Assembly: GCA_021234535.1 (NCBI GenBank)
Contig: CM037843.1
Coordinates: 20,243,911 to 20,307,910, forward strand
DNA: 64,000 bases
Direction: 5' to 3'
Source of the DNA: Stichopus chloronotus
Taxonomy: Eukaryota > Echinodermata > Holothuroidea > Aspidochirotida > Stichopodidae
Position 1 is the stretch's first letter. Each line of letters opens with the position of its first letter. Below, piece by piece: positions 1 through 13,200 of the stretch. The notes under the pieces are model-generated. The model did no database searches, was not told the origin of the DNA, and saw only the letters and a program-made list of their open reading frames with translations. A program made the translations under genes and the position numbers.

Positions 1-3000
1 CATACTCCTTCAATTACAAGAACAAGAACCCCCCCTCTCTCTCTTGGTAACTCTTGTAACTCTTTTCAAACACCGATGCAATTTCCTCTGAGATATAATG
101 ATGTTTGTAGATTTGTATACGACGGAAATCCTAGTTGTGCCATACTTCTTTAATCTGTAATAAATACAGATTTCTACATTTTTTCCCTTCATGGCACAAA
201 TGGACTTTCGTTATAATAAATCAAAACAACGAATCGATGGAGAAAAAACAAACACACACAAACTGACAGCACTGTGAAAAGTGTCAAGATGTTTAAAAGC
301 CACACGTTTAATTACTTTTTAGAGTTATTATTTTTTTTATTTTGAAAATTTAATTAACCCAGTTGTAATGGTTGTAACGATAAAGAAGGTGCAAAAGAAA
401 CAATATTCATGATACGACTCTACTGGGCGGATATAGCGGTATGACACACAATAGTACACCCACACACCGTCTTTATTAGGATGTAAATCCTACCAAACTG
501 GTGGCACTATTACTTGTACTCTGGCTATTTATAAATTTCTCATAACAGGGAAAAAAATTGAACTAATGAAAACTGTCAAGAAGTTTGATAGGTGAGATTT
601 GAAACAAGTTTTCATATTTTAATAAGGTATACCGGCAATTTGTCTCCGCCCTAAATCGACCACACAAAGGAAAATAACTTAAAGACGGAAAGAAAAAAAA
701 AATATCAAACGATAAACGGATAAACCATATATCTGGGTACATCTTTGGATCTTTCCTGACTTAAACATTTAAAATATTTTGTTGCTATAGAATGAGACTT
801 CCTTAGACTTTCGAAAAGCAAAGTCGTTTCACCCCGATTCTCGTGTGAGTAGTCACGATTTCGGACATCCCCTCGTGGTAAAAGCTGTCAGATCTCATGG
901 TGAAAAGCACAACACGAGATGTTTCCCTGTTTATAGGTAGATCAAAGATAAACACTTTCCATCGATGTTTTAAGTCACTTATGTATTGTTGTCAGAAAAG
1001 TGACTGACTTATTTTGAGAAAGTTATTCCACGAAAAAACGGTATATAAGGTGGGTCCAGAAATTTTTTTATAATGGCATATATGGATAAGGTTTGGAATG
1101 TGATTTGCAGGTTTTCTGGCGGTTTTCCCCTCAGTTTAATGATCCTATGACGTGCTCATCATATTAAAGCTCCATCAAGTATCAGTCGGGAGAAGTCTCG
1201 TTGTTGACAGAGTAAATGACACTTTGGAGAGAAAATGAGTTAATGAAAACCGATCGCATGATATGATCCGGATATTTAAGAATTAAAAAGACCCACGTTG
1301 TAAGGTCAGAGCACAACTCTCTGTGCCAGCGCGACTATATCTCGTCTTTTATTTCATCTTTTCGAAACTGTCCGTGTGTACCTATAAAGGTACACTGTAC
1401 ATTCAAAATACATGACTCCTTACAACTGTACGATATTTCTTTTTTGAAGTTACCTGTATGGTTCAAGTAACTGTTTGGTAACGTAATACGACTGAAATTA
1501 TCTCGAAAGTACTCAGCGTTCATTTACCCTGACCCAACCCCCTGCCGTCACCTTCTCCTCTCTGGTTTTACTTTTTCACAGCTTTCTTGCCAGTGAGAAC
1601 TTCTGAGAACAAAACGAAGTTTAGTATACTCTCTTGTAAGTTTTATTTTATTAATTTGCTTCAGCAGCTTATATGACCTATACAATTTTACGTTTTTTTT
1701 TTTCTCTCCTTGAAACACTGCCGCTATTGAAAAACAACCAATTAATTCATATAACGGTTACATCTGTGACGTCAATGGGTGTAACGTCCAAAGCCTATTC
1801 GTTATTCACGGGTGTTGCTTCGAAATAGACTGCTTTGATGTACAAAACGATGAAAAGAAAAATATAAAGGGACGAGAGAAAAAAAGAAACGTACAAAAAT
1901 TTGACTGTGTCGGCTTATATATCCAATACACTTAGATTTAATTAAGCCCTGATGATATCCTACCGGAAGTGTATCAGTAGAGCTCTTGCGAAATACAAAC
2001 AAAGCGGGGGAAAAGAAACAATAGCGATATTAAATCAAGGAATAAATGCGTCAAACCCCTCTGCTCTAATTAATTGAAAAGTTAATCTCCCTCTCTCCGT
2101 GATATCAGTAATTAAGTTGGTAATAATTATTTAACTTTTAAGTTTTCGTTTTAGAAGACGCATGGTATAAAAGTTTGATCATTCGCAATTGCCCAAATAC
2201 CGGAAGTGGGTTAGGAAGACACATCCGGTGCTCATTGCGTACATGTTTATGAAAAAAAAAAAACATGATGTTAATAAACAGAGTGTAAGTGAGTTGGTGT
2301 GGTTTCCCACCAATTTCGGGGCTTGATGCAAGGCCAATGAATTTTAATTCTGAAATTTAGGAACTATAATGAAATCTACAAAGTATGTCAGATGTTAATT
2401 TTTTCTTTTGCAGGAACTGTGCTTTTTAGGTTTGAACCCGAACTACTGTACGGGGTACCGGTTGTGTTGTTTTTAGTGATTTCATAAATATGGCTTTTCC
2501 ATTTTGTGATTCATGAAGGTGTCGACCGAAGTTATCAATATAGTGCCTTGAAAATATGTTTTATATCACACCGTAGGAAAGAAAATCATTTTCTCCCCAA
2601 CAACTTAGTATTTCGAGTTAAAAAAGTGTTGGTTTGATTACTTGCGATCAGAAATGTTAAGGACGATCCTAAATGTCTAGAAAATAAGTCCATATCAGGG
2701 TAAATGATATATTTGCAAACACCGCTTATCTTAGGGGGACACAATTCCCCCCCCCCCCAAAAAAAATGGGATATAAATGTTTGAAGAACATATTGTAACA
2801 TGGATTGCCCCTCTACGTGGTGTTGGGTGTCAGACATGTGAAAGCTTGAGCTACATTAAATCTATGTTTGTCGTCTGCCTGGTGTGACATTATATTGAGA
2901 GAAATGTGGAAATACGTCTCCGCTATACGTTACTGTTAATGACGTCACACTTTCTTTTTTAATGTCCGTCTAAACGAATTAAAAGTGTGAAGTAAGTGCA

Positions 3001-4006
3001 ACTCTCCTGTATTCATTACTTTCTTACAAAACTTTTTTCTATTTATTTACATTCAATACCTGCCGCCATCTCTCATGTCAAGGGTCTACTGTTGTTGCAA
3101 AATTTGTTGTAGGTAAATTTATTTTAATAATGTAAAAGTATCACGCGAATGAACTCCCCAACTTCCTTCTTTAATTAAAGGATACGTTAATTAAAAAAAT
3201 TGTGACCGATACTGAATGGGATAAAAAATAATTAAATACATAAGTCTACAGGTTTTAAATAGGTTTGCGGGGTCTACATCTCTATCTGAACCTGGGTGTG
3301 ATTTAGCAAAGAAAATACAGAAAAGAAAACACGAGAAGGATTGAAAACGCATTTACAACATTTAGTTTCCCCTACGAGGAATCATGAAGATGCCATTTTC
3401 ATTGCTTTAATCTTCCTTAATTCTTCTTCTTCCTCCGTTTTTTTTTCTGGTAGTTCTTCTTTACCCTTCTCTAAACGTGTCTAATTTTGTTTATTTATTC
3501 ATTAATAACCGACTGTTGATCATACATGTGATGATACACAAAGTGTGTATCGGAGAGAAATGTGTTCATATGTAAAAATCATTCCCCTGTTTCTATCGTG
3601 GTTTAGTTCTGTGTAATTATTTCGTGCAAAAAGTGACTTATGTATGAATTCCATAAAGTGGGTAAGAGAAACGTTATGTGCACACCTACATATCTTTTCC
3701 TATATAGTAAGACAATATCGTTTTTTATTGTACCCATGTCTCACTGAAACATGTCAAGTTCCGATACTGATTTTGTTGTATCATCTCCTTTATTGTGGTA
3801 AATGCTATGTAAAATGCCTCATTCTAGCTCACACTTAACCAATACCCATTAAAGTCGAAAAATGAACTGTGGATGGAGAAACGTCTCTCAGTGAAATCGC
3901 TAAGTACCTTTAAAGACCAGCCAGATTGTAATGAATTTCCACCCGCCTTTCACAACAAATTTTTACCCCGAATTCATGGACCGTTGTACTTCGAGCTATA
4001 CGACAG
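1..4006. other. Upstream region without recognised genes
   Basis: AT-rich sequence before the first exon of the protease gene. It has poly-A/T runs, a C-tract near 2750 and only short stop-bounded frames with no recognisable protein similarity or splice structure. It may contain distal regulatory sequence, but I see no specific site that I can support. Confidence 0.5.
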
Positions 4007-4015
4007 TATAAAAGG
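4007..4015 (+). promoter_or_regulatory. TATA box of the astacin-like gene
   Basis: TATAAAAGG lies about 130 bases before the ATG at 4141, which would put transcription start near 4035-4040 and leave a 5' UTR of about 100 bases. A pyrimidine-rich stretch ending in CAG near 4090 could also be a splice acceptor, so a further 5' non-coding exon is possible. Confidence 0.5.
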
Positions 4016-4140
4016 TTCGACGGTAATCACATACTTGTCATATGAGGAATTTGGGCTGGTCACAACCTGAAAAGTTGTTTTTCATTTCAGAAGATATTTC
4101 CAGCTGCAGATTTACACGAAAAACTAGAAGAGAGAAAAAC

Positions 4141-4257
4141 ATGTACAAGTTTCTCTTTCTGGGCGTCATCTCGACGACCCTGCTGGTTGTTTTGTGGCCG
4201 ACGATGATCGAGGGGCAATCGGAAGACCCCATGGCTAACATGGTTAGCTTCCCAAGT
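4141..4257 (+). CDS. Exon 1: signal peptide
   Basis: Encodes 39 residues. After Lys3 comes a long hydrophobic core ([19 protein letters not shown]) and then IEGQSEDP, with likely signal peptidase cleavage around Gly25/Gln26. The ATG has A at -3 and sits about 125 bases after the TATA box. The exon ends SFPS at a strong donor (GTAAGTAAA), phase 0. It is joined to exon 2 because phases agree and because the downstream protease domain needs a secretion signal. No transcript evidence is available, so another first exon is possible. Confidence 0.6.
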
Positions 4258-7200
4258 GTAAGTAAATATCTTTTCACTGTCCTTATTTTATGCACTAGAT
4301 CATGTAATGTATATACAGTATATGTCGTGAGGGAAAAAGTTTGATCCCAAGAACAATAAAAAAAAACTGATGTTCCACTTAAGCCGTTTGTTGTATGGAA
4401 TTGTTTTCGTTCAAGTAAACGATGCACCAGAGCACACACGTTCAAAAGGTATCTTGTTTACTAATGAATTGGCCCCTTGATTTTTCCTTTTTTTTTTCTT
4501 AAGGTTTGGTGTCATGTTGTGTAACAAGTTCGATTCTTCTGATAAACCGCCTTTCTGACTGGTGCTTTGCAGGTTGTTCTTACAACCTGAGTCGATTGTT
4601 TTGCGTCTCATACATTTTTGCAAACTTGTAGGTTCACTGAAACTTTTTTCTCTGAAATCCATAAAATTCACATTTCTGTTTCTGATTACTATGTATCCGT
4701 ACATACTATAATTGAACCACATGGGTTGTCACAGATAAAGGGTCTGTGCAAACACCTTGTTAGTTCAAAGCTGGATTATGAGCTGTACTGGCAATGGCCT
4801 TTGTTCTTTGTCACTGTTTCAAGGAAGGGAAAGTAGGGTAAAAGATCGCCTGTCGTAAAATCTGAAAGAGAACTCATAATCCACATATTTGAATATAAAA
4901 ATTGTCTTCATATTTTCTTTGGTCGTACAAAATTCAGACTTTCAAAGAAAGCATATGCATGCAATCAATGTTTAGAAATTTATTTTAAATTATTGCATTT
5001 AATTAAAGCTGTAATATGAGTTTTACTGGCAATCGCCTGCTCATCTACTTATGTTCTTCGTCAGTGCTTCAGGGAAGAGAGAGTTGGGGGAAAAGATGAC
5101 CTGTCACAAATGATCTGAAAAAAAAAAAATATGAAATCAATTTCCAGATATCTGAATATGAAAATTGTTTCGACACTTTTGTTGGCCCTACAAAATTAGA
5201 CTCTCCAAGAAAGCATAGCAGTCAATCAACGTCTCTTGAAATCAAACAGAGTAATAGGACTAGATATGAATATTCATGTATGCAAAAATGGACTTTAAAC
5301 ATTTTTTTCTTTGCAGTGGGTATGACATATTTTGCCGAATTTGATTTTCACTGAAAAATGTTCAACTCCTACTTCAGCTTTAGGCTCTAAAGAGATTATT
5401 ATATATTGGCCTTTTTTGTTCAATTATATTTTTTCCTTACTTCTGTTTCATCACCACCGAATAATGAACCTTATCTACAATATGACTGCAGTCTCAATTG
5501 ACGCGGTACTATCAGAAATTTAAAGTGATGGCACTCCTGAGGTTTTACAGTCACGACTTCATACTAGTCAAATGATCCAATCGAGAAATGCTGCTTATTT
5601 CAATTGACAGTTTGCGAACCGAAATTATACAGGAATGAATGATAACCTTATATGCAATATATCTTTAACGTTACGGGAAAACTTAGAGTTTTAAGATGCC
5701 ACGTCATACATCAAATTTTCAAGTCAATTCAACAAACGTTATTTCGAGGAACACACAAAAGAAGAAATTTAATAGTGATTCTTCATAATGAGGTATTGTT
5801 TCAGGTATTTTTCGCATGCATAAAGTGTTTTACAATCTTTAACATGGGTGGAGAAGGTGTTCCAGGCATTGGTCCCAACGAAGCAAATGTTAAGCTGTGA
5901 AGTTTCAAGTCGAAAATAAAATTTATAAAATAATTTGTAAAGCATTTCTTCGAATACCGTGAAACAGAAAGTAATTTGCTGAAAAAGTAAAGACTACAGA
6001 CTAATACTCTTACGTCCTCTGTAAAAATAACTTGCCAAATCAAGACTAGGGTTACGGAGGGACTCTCGAAAGTCTTGCCTCGTATATCTGTACGTTTTGC
6101 CTCGAGTTTTCAGTTGAAGAAGGAAGGTAGTTGTAATACAAATCTTACATAGCTTTTTACAGTTTCTTCTTCCAAGTCGGGTATAAGCGTAGCTCCTTCA
6201 CAAATTTGTGGCGAAATGTGATAAGCCAGTGGTAAATTCAGTCAGAAAGTTACCCCCAGCAGACAGAAAGAAGAAAACAAAATAAATGAAATAAACAAAC
6301 AAACAAAGAAATAATTTGACTATGCGTTCCATACGCCTCTTTAGTAAGGCTGCAAACTGTGTTGTCTGGTTAAAGGTCATCGGTGCTAATCTGAACTGGG
6401 CAGGTAAACAGTGATGACGACAATCCCATCTCAAGGAATGGCATAAAACACATAATCATGCACATCGTCTATAGGAAGTAAACATAAGAAAATGAAAGAA
6501 AGACAAAAAAAAAAAACGTTCCTTTTTTTTTCTGTCTTCTGAGGCACTCTCTGATTGAATTTTCTACCTGAGGGAGAGAATTTGCTATCACTTTGTGCCA
6601 GAAATCTGTGATATGCTGAGATATGCTCCCCTCGATTTGAAAGTGAAAAAAAAAATGCAACACGTTATGCAATAATGTTTGTTTCAACTACCTGTTTTCC
6701 TTCAATATAATCTGATGTATCCTAGTGTTTCTCTACTTTGCCCCCCCCCCCCCTGATTGGTTGGACACAGTGGCGTACCCAGGAATTTGTGGAGGGGGAG
6801 GCCGTAGCCTCTGGCGGAATTATTGCAATTGAAAGATCCGAGCGTAGCGCCACGATCGGTTGGCACGGAGCGTACAAGAACGCTTTTGCTAGGGGCCCCG
6901 GGGGGGGGGGTGATTTTCCCCAAAAATTGTGAAATCTGCAGATCTTCTGCAATCTGGAGCATTTAAGAAAACCTTAAAAGACCTTCCAAGGGGAGGGGGT
7001 GCAAACTCGTGAAGACTATCTAAGCGGAGCGCCACCATCGGTTGACGCGAAGCGTACAAGAAAATTTTGGGTTTTACAAACCCCCCAGATGGCCGGAAAT
7101 AGCCCTTCCCAAGTTTTTTCAGCTGCATGAACCCAGCCTTGAAATATAGATCTCATGTCTACAATTTCTCAATTACTGAGAAAATAATTTGTCTGTGAAA

Positions 7201-10200
7201 AATGAAGCAATGCCGAGATGAGCATTCAAAGAAACGTTTGGCTCTACAAACCACTCAGATAGATGAAAATTGCCCTTCCTGGGTGTTTATCATGCAGACA
7301 TACATGCTCCCAACCCTGCATTCCACCCCTGCCTTGGTAGGCCTGCCGCATAAACAGAGGGAATTACTGTTTAGCGATATCGCGGGGAAAAAAAAGCGAA
7401 AATGAGATCAAGCAGGGTCGCCCTGTTCGCCCTACTTTCCCTGGCTATGCCTATGCTCCTGGGTATTTCTGGCGAAGTCCTAAAAAAAATACCACAATAT
7501 GGCCGGGGGGGGGGGGGCGATCGCCTCCATTGCCCCTCCTTGGCTACTCGCCTGAGTAGACACTTTGGTAGTCGTGGCGGTTTGAACAGGGCTTAAAATG
7601 CACCGACTGCACCCGACTACAGTTGAACATATTTAATCGGGCCCGGCGACGGCTTACGACACAACTGAACTTTAGTCGTGGAACAGATCACACCGCCACG
7701 ATTACAGCAAACGCGGTGGGTGGTCGCCGTCGTGTCGCAGCTTGTCGTGGCAGTGTGTCCCTGGCATTTTATTGTATCTAGTTCAATGATATCCACAGCC
7801 ACAATGACATAACCATGAATGCGCGTTTTTTAGCTTATTCTCTCATCACCCCACATAGTATATGTATCTAGTGAAGATATATTGTGGTCAGTTTGGGCCT
7901 GTATATATTTTATGACATAAGTGGAGAGGTTTTATCTTCCTACTAAAAGTGAACCATATTTCAAGATAAAAAAATATTTCATAGCTGACCCTTCAAACAC
8001 ATGGCTGGAAAAAATGGACCTCCCTCAACGTGGGATGGGTCGTTCGAACCCTCCGACCCCCCTGGCTACGTGCCTGTATTCCCTCAAGTTTACCTATATA
8101 CATATAGTAGGCCTATATTGATACTAATCATGTCAATTCCCGCTTATTTCTGATATTTTCAGCAAGATATGCAGTATTTTAAAAAAATGGGAATGTGAGG
8201 GGGGCATAGCCCAAGCCCCCCCCCCCCCCCGTGTACGCTAGTGGTTGGACATATGTTTGTCAATTGTTATCCCTGATACCGTACAGGAGAACTCAGCATA
8301 CTCAGTTTTTACTTTAGGTTTGCAGTTATTGAAAACTTGTAGAGGTTTGGTAACAGTGTCACCGATCACATTTCACTGAAAACTGTAAAGTTACAAAGTA
8401 ACTGTTTCTCCTTAGCCTATTTTGAATTAATTCAGTCGGTTTGACCATTGACATTAGTATTTACACGTTAGTACCCGACAATCATGGTGAGCAAAGATAT
8501 GGTGAACTTTTGATAATAGGCTACAAGGCGGTACAATGGCAACCAACACGGTAGGTGTCTTTACTGTGAACATGGGCGTCAGTCCTGGGTGTGTGTGTGT
8601 GTGGGGGGGGGGGGGGATAACAAGGTGACACGTCCCCTACATTTCGATGGCGGAACACAATATCAAATGTCCCCCTCCACATTTCGTAAAGAGAAATGTT
8701 GTGGCATACGTTTGAATGGTATTCGGACAAATGTCGCCCACACTTTAGTGAGTCACTCATGTCAGCGTTAGGCTGATAAATGCTCGTAAGTGAACTCTGC
8801 GCGACGAATGCAGGTGTCCATATTCCAACGTTAGACTCATCTACACTTCTAAACTGCTAAAATTTTCCTTGCACTTCGCGCGCAGTGTTTTGTTTGCCAT
8901 GATTGGGTTAATGTACATTACAGGTAATGAATTGACGGACTTACCTTGCCAGTCGAGACTAACTTACAAGGGACACATCCTTTGACTGTGAACTTGTTAT
9001 TCCTTTCGAAGCATCTCGAAATTAAATCAAGAGCATTACCCCTGGAGTCCCCCCCCCCCCACACACACACACACACGCACACACACTTGGAGTAACGGTG
9101 ACGTTTCGAATGTGCAATTATCAAGTTAACGAGTTTTAAGTTTGTAATTCAAAACTCATATATTCCTGCGAACGGGTGGCTGATTTTATTATCACTTTTC
9201 ATTACACTATATCTCCAAAGGAACATGTGATTGCATCGTGTGCATAATGCCTACTGTGTGATTGCTTTGTTCACACCATACCAACCAAACTATACGCAAA
9301 ATACCATGTATCCCTTGCAACTAATGCAAAATGGTCACTAGGATTACAGCACTTACAGCATAGTCATGTTTACAACCTTTAAAAGTCATAAAAAATGTCA
9401 TAGAAAAACAACGCACACAAATCTGTTATATGTGGGAGAGATGACAACTTAATGACAATGATGAATACTATGTCAAAAGAGTGGAGTATTTGAGCAAAAC
9501 CAATATTATAAATACAAAATAGCCATCCATTAGTATTATAATTTTACGTTCAACACTATGGAAGCACGAGGCCTCTCTTAACTTGATAAGATCACTTAAA
9601 GCAGTGTTTCTCAAACTCTTTCCGACTACCGCCCCCTTTTGTCAATTTGGCATAACTCACCGCCCCCCCCCCCGCCCCCTCTCCTCCCATGCTATCTCCC
9701 GTCCTATCATTTACTGTTGGACGTCTCAGGAAGCAATCGGATTTCCCAAATATATGTATAAAGAACGCTTCAAGAAGATGAATATTTTCTGCATTGACTT
9801 TATTTTCCTCAGTTAACTTTTCCATGTGCAAAAGCCTACACTACAGAACACAGCATTTCTGTCAAATAGCCAGGGACCCATAAGTCATTGCCAACGCCAC
9901 CCCCCCCCTAATCGCTTGTAAACTTTATAGTGCCCACCTGAAACTTCTAAACGCCCCCCCCCCCCGGGGGGCGGTAGGGACCACTTTGAGAACCACTGGC
10001 TTAGAGTATGCAAATTTTAACACCTGGTAGTAGAACTCTTAACAAGGTTTATATCATGATAATCCAACGTTGTCTGGGTTTATTACCTTCACAACTTTGG
10101 ACTAATGTTGGAAAGTGTTGCATTATCTACGTATTAGACAAATGGCTTGTCAAACCACAGATTATTGCAAGAATAATCAATGTTTGCTATTGCAATCCCA

Positions 10201-13200
10201 TATCGATTGGTACCATTTTACCACTTCAGACAGGTTGGACTCAATGGTAACGGGTCGTTTGCCCCCTTTGCAACTTCGCAGGGGTCTCCTATGTTCATTG
10301 TGTTGTGTTCATGCGTTTTCTCATCTTTTTTTCCTCCTGACATTTCCCCTGATTGGTTGTTAGCATAGTTGATGCGCATGCGAGAGTATGGGGGAGAGTA
10401 CATTCAGAGTGTGCCAGTTAAGTGTCGGAATTTCACCTGATTTATTCCCGTACTATTTTCAAAATTTAAATTGGTAATGGTTTTTACTTGATTGGTAAAT
10501 TGATAAGTGTGTTTAAGTCAGTTGGATAAAATATTACTCAACAAATATCTTAAAAAGCAGCAAACAACTGGTCTACAACTAGCAGGGACAATGAGCACAA
10601 CATCACCTAATAGAGCTCTGTCATTTTGTAGAAATGATGACGGTATTTTTGTTCAAATTTCCCTCATTTTTTTTCCAAACCTTGCCAAAATTCACCTGTA
10701 ACAGTTTTTGCTATCGTGAAGACGTTTTCCTATTTTGAACGTTGTAGTTGAAAACTATTACAACGACATTTGATATCAGTAACGTTCAGGGGCGAACTGG
10801 TAGGTATTTGGAGGCTAAACGACTTCTACATGTGGACGAACTTGCAATTTGCAAACGACCGATGGGAACTGGTTGGGGTGAATTTGCAAGGGAACGAAAC
10901 GACCGTATGTCAGTAGCCCACTTTGGACAGGTTGGAACCGATACAGGTACTTTGAACAGGTCGGATGGCTGCAAAATAAAAACAAACGCGGTAATTTTAC
11001 CTTTTTTCGATTTTTTCGATGCTTGTCAACACGGCATATCATCACATTACGTAAAAGAAAATGTACGTGTTAAGAACAATAATGATATTGGAAGCACATC
11101 ATTACTTTGGTTATCGTTTTTCCCTAAAGCTGAACTTAGAAACGCTATAAAACCGGTTCTGATTACATCTATTTCCGATGCTAACACATTGTCATATCAT
11201 TATTATTATCTTCTAACAACTTTACTATATTAGAAATCTCACACACATGGTTTAATCAACTGTTCAATAATCCATTGGTAAAGCAGAGGAGTGCAATATA
11301 CTGTCTATTCCAGTGCAACACATATTTACAAGTCTGATATAGCACATCAGTGAAAAATAAAATACGTACAGACTGAAAAAGTGAATCATGCAGGCAAAGT
11401 GCCAGCCCTATCTTTAGTAGGTTGAGGAATCAATGCTGTATGTCAGTGTATTCCAATGTGTGTATACATTCTCACCCACAAGAATTTTCTATTGATTTTG
11501 CTGTGCGAAGCCAACAATGGAAAAAGTCAATAACATAACAAACGATTGAGTCTGTAAAGAAACTGTATATTGATTGATCGAATGTTAATTGATCGATCTA
11601 CCACCTCTACACTTACGGTATACAAGCCACTACAGGCTCACAGAATATCAGTGTTTCAAGTAATTAGAAATTGGAAGTTTAATTGATAAAAATAAAATCC
11701 ACTTGCGTGCTACATATTACTTGAATCTGTCTACGTTAAGAAGTAAAAGATCTCAAATAGGAAAAAGGACAAAGAACTGCATTGAATATCGAAATCAACC
11801 TCAGTGACAAAAGTTCTTTGTCCATCCAGGCTATAAAACAATTAACGTGAAAAAGTATGCAACAGATTAATGAAATATTACCTTGTCCAATCTTAGTGAA
11901 CAGTTCGATTCAAGTGTTCAAACGTTTGTTGTGGTTTAAAAAAATCGACATATGTCAAGTCCTTCACAGATCTGTCCCCTTGAAGAAATTAACGATGGGT
12001 ACGGTGGCCTACAGTCGCTCCCTGCTGGTTGTGAATCTGCGAAACGTCATTCAAAGTGTCACATTTTGGTGTTGCAGCAGTCGTAAACCCAACCGGACTA
12101 TGTTTGAGATGAACCTTAAAACATCAATGAAATTTTTCCTTCTGGAATGACAACTGTATGCCATAATTCCAGGTATACGATGTGATCAAGTAAGGACAGT
12201 TAGTCGGCTCTTCGTGGTTGGGTGTGTGTCGAGATGACCTTTCTTTCCGTCCAATTTCAATTTCAAATTTATTTGTCATATGTTTTACAAAGTATGTTCA
12301 ATTCAGTAATGCAGATTATAATCCAGTATACATACGAAGGGCACTGGATCTTCAGAGTAGACTGTTATCTAAGCTAAGGACTTAAAAAGTGAAAATGGAC
12401 AAAAATATACAACAAGAATACAAAAGGAAAACAAAAAAGGAACGAAAAGAAGAAGAGGAGAAGAGAAGGAAGGGAGAGTAGAAAGAAGGAGAAAGAAGGA
12501 AAGCGTCCTGTAAGAGGAGAGAGTAAAAATAATGGAGTCCAAGTATGAAAGTCCGTCCCGCTGATATACGGTATATAACGGGTAGGTTTGATCTGTCACT
12601 ATATTTTCTGGTTGTAAATGTGCGATGCATTACTCAGTAGCGCAAGGATAAAGTTACCTACGCACGAAACCGCAGAACTTATTCCATTAAAGCAACCATT
12701 CCAGATCAGTCTCACCAGCCATTACGTCGTGCTTTTCCAAAATGTAGATGTTTCCAGATTTTTGGATCATTTTGCTAAACAACTTTTACCAGGCAGTACC
12801 CAGATTCCTGCAAGAAGTTTACGAAAAAGCTACGCCACGTCCATTTGGTTACCTGGTGTCGGACTGAGCCAAATAGCGATGGGCGCACTCGTTTCCGGAC
12901 TAAGAAAACGCTTGAAGAAGACGAAGAAGAATGCATTACGGTCTATCTCTGCAAGAGGCGAAAAAAAAAAACCCCAAAAAACATCGAGCTCAATGACGAG
13001 AGATTGCGTATGACGTTCGAGGCGTAGGTTTGTTGACGATACAGGCTTCTACAAGATACAGAGCATAACGCATGCACGGACAGCATTCGGTTCATCATTT
13101 GAGAATATGTAGATTGCCAAGAGGATCACCAGGCACGCTCATAAGATGATCGTCAAACAACTAAAGCCAACTATAAGCTTCCTTAGGTGTGAAATGACGC

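Noticed and set aside
6702..7128. Several overlapping Gly/Pro-rich frames on both strands
   Set aside because: They arise from poly-G/C runs and the module sequence inside the hAT-like element and change frame between copies.
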